Source: Muribaculaceae bacterium
GTDB lineage: Bacteria; Bacteroidota; Bacteroidia; Bacteroidales; Muribaculaceae
Direction of reading: 5' to 3'
NCBI GenBank assembly: GCA_016290765.1
Contig: JAEEVE010000004.1
Span: forward strand, 1-39,192
Length of the DNA: 39,192 nucleotides
Shown here one piece after another: positions 36,411 through 39,192 of this stretch (its first letter is position 1; the number at the start of each line of letters is the position of its first letter). The notes beneath the pieces were generated by a model. That model worked only from the letters and a program-made list of their open reading frames with translations. It was not told the DNA's origin and made no database searches. Position numbers and translations under genes: made by a program.

Positions 36411-38897
36411 TCAATATCCCACCAGCGTCAGCTCGCCGAGCTGGAAGATGTAGTAGTTGCTGTTCCAGATATCACAGCCGCCAATGTCGATGACCTCGAA
36501 GCGGTAGAACTTGTACGCCTGCGTGATGCCGTTGAACTGGAACGTATAGTCAGTGGTGTTGGCGGTACCCAATCCGGCACCGTCGGTCACATGCACCAGC
36601 TCAGTCCACGACTCGCTCTCGCTGTTACGGCCATAAATCTTCCAGTTCTTTGGGTTGCGGGCAATGAATGATTGGGTGTCGTTGCCCGTGGTCATGATGT
36701 AACTGGTGGGCCTGAAGGCGACATCGCACTTGAGGTCAATCCAGATGGTCTCCCAGGCCCCTGACGGATTGACCACGCACCACTTGGTTTCTCTGTTGCC
36801 ATCTACGAGCTTTGTATAATTCTCATCGGCGTTATTGTTGGTATTGCCGGGAGCGTTATAGCCCGTGGCCGTAAGCGACTGCGCGGTGGGCTCGGTAGGC
36901 GGGGGTGTAGGTGTCGTCTTGCCCAGCATGATGTTAATCACCGCGTTCACGTCGCTGATGTCGACATTGCCGTCGCCCGTTACGTCGCCGGCCGCGGTCT
37001 GCGTCGTTTTGCCCAGCATCATGTTGATGACCGCGTTCACGTCGCTGATGTCGACCTGGCCGTCACCGTTCAGATCACCTGGGATGGGTGGTTCAGGAGC
37101 ATCCACATACGTGCCGAGAAGCTTTAACTCGGCCAGTTGGAAAATGTATTTGTTATTTGCCTCTTGTCCTCTGATCTGCCGCACCTCAAAGCGAAAGTAT
37201 CGATAGCCCTTGGTGGCGCCCGTGATATCGAAGGAGTACTCGGTGGAGGACATAGTGCCCAAACCGGCTTGCCTGCCATCGGTCACATACACCAACTCCG
37301 TCCAGTCATCATCTTCAAAGGTCTTGCCATAAATGACCCACTCCTTGGGGTTGCGGTTGTTGTGCGACCCGGTATCGTTGCCCGTCGTCAAGGTGTAGCC
37401 CTTGGGGATGAACCACACGTCACTCTCAAAGTCCATCCAGATGGTCTCCCAACCATCGGAGTTGTTTACCACACACCACTTGGTGCTCTTGTTCTGGTCA
37501 ATCAACTTGGCATACCCTTCGTCGCCCTCATTGTCCAGGTCATTGTGGGGGATGTGGAAATCAATGGGAGCAAGCGTGTTGTAAGGGACGGTGACAAGTG
37601 GCGCAGTCACTACCTCTGACGCCGTAAAGCTGCCATTCTCAGACCCAGTAACCGCATACTCTGAACCAGATTGGTAAGAAAGATATCTTTTATGTGAATT
37701 AAGATCACTAAAGCAGATATAGAAGAAACTGCCATCGTTGTTCCATTCAACATAGTCAATATCAGGATTATCACAGCTACCTGTGGTAAAGTCGCCTTGA
37801 GCCATGTAGCGCTGGCGTCCACGGTTGTAAATGTAAATTATGGAGCTGTCCGCCTCGTCGCGCACAAAGCAAAACAAGTAAGCGTCATCGGTTGACGGGG
37901 ACGATGTCGCCATGACACGTTCTTCATCCCAATTGAAGTACAGATAGCAGTTGTCTTGAGTTTTGATCTGATACCATTTGGTTGTCGATGCGGTCGGATG
38001 AGGAGTCGGCGTCACGTCGGTCCCCTCGCCCTCCAAAGCAAGGGTAGGAAACGAAATTTGAACCCATTCGCTTTCGCCATTGGCATAGATACTCTTAAGG
38101 CGAACGTCATACTTCACACCGTTAGCAAGTGCATCGAGAGCGATGGTCTTCTCGGTAACAGTACCTGCTGAAGTCCACTCCTCGTAGGCAGCCTTTTTGT
38201 ACTCAATGCCCCAAGTAGTCTCGTTGCCACCAGCCTCCCAAGTGATGGTAGCGCTGTGGGTTGTGATGTCACTAACTGCCAGGTTCTTTGGCTTGCGGTA
38301 AACTACGACACCGATAGGATCGTAAGTGAAGGTGGTCTTTGGCAAGAAATTGCGTTGGGTAGCAGTAATAAACTCGAAACCGCTGTAACTGTAGCCGCTG
38401 ACTGATGCACCAGTGACACTTGCTCCAAAGAAGGTAGCAGCCTTCCAAGAGCCGGGCGAAGTTTCATAGACAGAAATGAGCAGGTTGCCGCCACCATAGT
38501 TGTAGTCTTGGGCGAACTCAATTTCCATAGTCTCGTTAGTGCCATCAAGTGGGCCTTCATATACAAGGGTGGCACCTGAAATATCGAGGAAATCGTTAGA
38601 TGCAAACGTGGCTTGTGAAACCTCACTAAGGTAAATCTGGAAGTTCCCCCCCCAAGGTGCAGCAGCAGGAGTAGCAAGATACCATGTTATCTTTGAGATG
38701 GTGCCATAAACCATATTGCTCAGGTCATCGGCTGGCATAATCATCTGGCACTTGTTGTAAGCGTCAGCATAGAGGCCATAAACAGGAACGAAACCGTCCG
38801 TTGCACCACCATCATAAACGGTCAGTGTCTCCTGGGCAATAGCAGGCATAAATGCCGCCATTACCCACAAAACTAATAAGAGTAGAATCTTTTTCAT
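36411..38897 (-). CDS. Secreted multidomain protein: N-terminal beta domain, FnIII-like, ~130-aa module, discoidin-like x2, dockerin-type repeat pair
   Basis: Signal peptide MKKILLLLVLWVMAAFMPAIAQ; FnIII-like PKNLAVSDITTHSATITWEAGGNETTWGIEYKKA; dockerin GDLNGDGQVDISDVNAVINMMLGK...GDVTGDGNVDISDVNAVINIMLGK; two discoidin-like repeats. Confidence 0.82.
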   Translation of the reverse strand: MKKILLLLVLWVMAAFMPAIAQETLTVYDGGATDGFVPVYGLYADAYNKCQMIMPADDLSNMVYGTISKITWYLATPAAAPWGGNFQIYLSEVSQATFASNDFLDISGATLVYEGPLDGTNETMEIEFAQDYNYGGGNLLISVYETSPGSWKAATFFGASVTGASVSGYSYSGFEFITATQRNFLPKTTFTYDPIGVVVYRKPKNLAVSDITTHSATITWEAGGNETTWGIEYKKAAYEEWTSAGTVTEKTIALDALANGVKYDVRLKSIYANGESEWVQISFPTLALEGEGTDVTPTPHPTASTTKWYQIKTQDNCYLYFNWDEERVMATSSPSTDDAYLFCFVRDEADSSIIYIYNRGRQRYMAQGDFTTGSCDNPDIDYVEWNNDGSFFYICFSDLNSHKRYLSYQSGSEYAVTGSENGSFTASEVVTAPLVTVPYNTLAPIDFHIPHNDLDNEGDEGYAKLIDQNKSTKWCVVNNSDGWETIWMDFESDVWFIPKGYTLTTGNDTGSHNNRNPKEWVIYGKTFEDDDWTELVYVTDGRQAGLGTMSSTEYSFDITGATKGYRYFRFEVRQIRGQEANNKYIFQLAELKLLGTYVDAPEPPIPGDLNGDGQVDISDVNAVINMMLGKTTQTAAGDVTGDGNVDISDVNAVINIMLGKTTPTPPPTEPTAQSLTATGYNAPGNTNNNADENYTKLVDGNRETKWCVVNPSGAWETIWIDLKCDVAFRPTSYIMTTGNDTQSFIARNPKNWKIYGRNSESESWTELVHVTDGAGLGTANTTDYTFQFNGITQAYKFYRFEVIDIGGCDIWNSNYYIFQLGELTLVGY

Positions 38898-39192
38898 AAT
38901 GTATCAATCGCGTTTTTAGACTAAAAAGACAAAAAGAACAAAATGTTTCGCGTGCTTCGCGTTTTTTCCCAAATCTCGCTGAGTGTCATCACACACTCCT
39001 CCGGCACAGTGTTGTGTCGAGTGGCAATGCCTACGGCACCGCACGCTGAGCTTCGCTCAACACGTGCTTTGCCATCTCCCCGAGCGCTTCGCGGTTCGCG
39101 CCACCTCCCCTAGCTTAGGGGAAGACCTCAGCTGCTCCCCCTCTAAGTTAGACCAATGGTGCGAGCCGAACGCAAAACGAGAGCTTGCTCGC

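Noticed and set aside
13392-38897. Type IX secretion C-terminal sorting domain on the dockerin proteins
   Set aside because: C-termini end in propeller, TIM-barrel or discoidin-like sequence; no T9SS sorting-domain motif seen.

Overview
Window from a Bacteroidota genome (SusC/SusD pair, lipoproteins with acidic residues after the Cys, TTG-N19-TAnnTTTG promoters). Three blocks are visible. (1) About 1-23.1 kb, + strand: a polysaccharide/glycan utilisation locus with an FAD-dependent oxidoreductase, Tat-like DUF4434 protein, MFS sugar porter, N-acylglucosamine 2-epimerase (AGE) family protein, SusC, SusD, DUF5018-like lipoprotein, phosphodiester glycosidase (NAGPA-like) lipoprotein, a dockerin-bearing propeller-like protein, two GHL10-like TIM-barrel proteins, a calcineurin-like phosphoesterase, a NagX/DUF5009 membrane protein and a GH20 hexosaminidase, followed by Maf. 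(2) 32.6-23.7 kb, - strand: an RND efflux operon (MFP-RND-OMF) that appears to continue into a lipoprotein, an OMPLA (PldA-like) phospholipase and a DUF4421 protein. (3) 32.9-38.9 kb, - strand: an ATP-grasp-like conserved hypothetical and two tandem paralogous secreted proteins with discoidin-like domains, dockerin-type repeats and an unassigned ~130-aa module. The most unusual signal is that two different protein families in the PUL each occur as a lipid-anchored version plus a dockerin-bearing version, and the same dockerin motif recurs in the two discoidin proteins 17-20 kb away. A 284-bp element with near-perfect 16-bp terminal inverted repeats and three 82-bp internal repeats sits between the two paralog pairs. 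All calls are from reading the translated ORFs and the DNA; no database searches were run.
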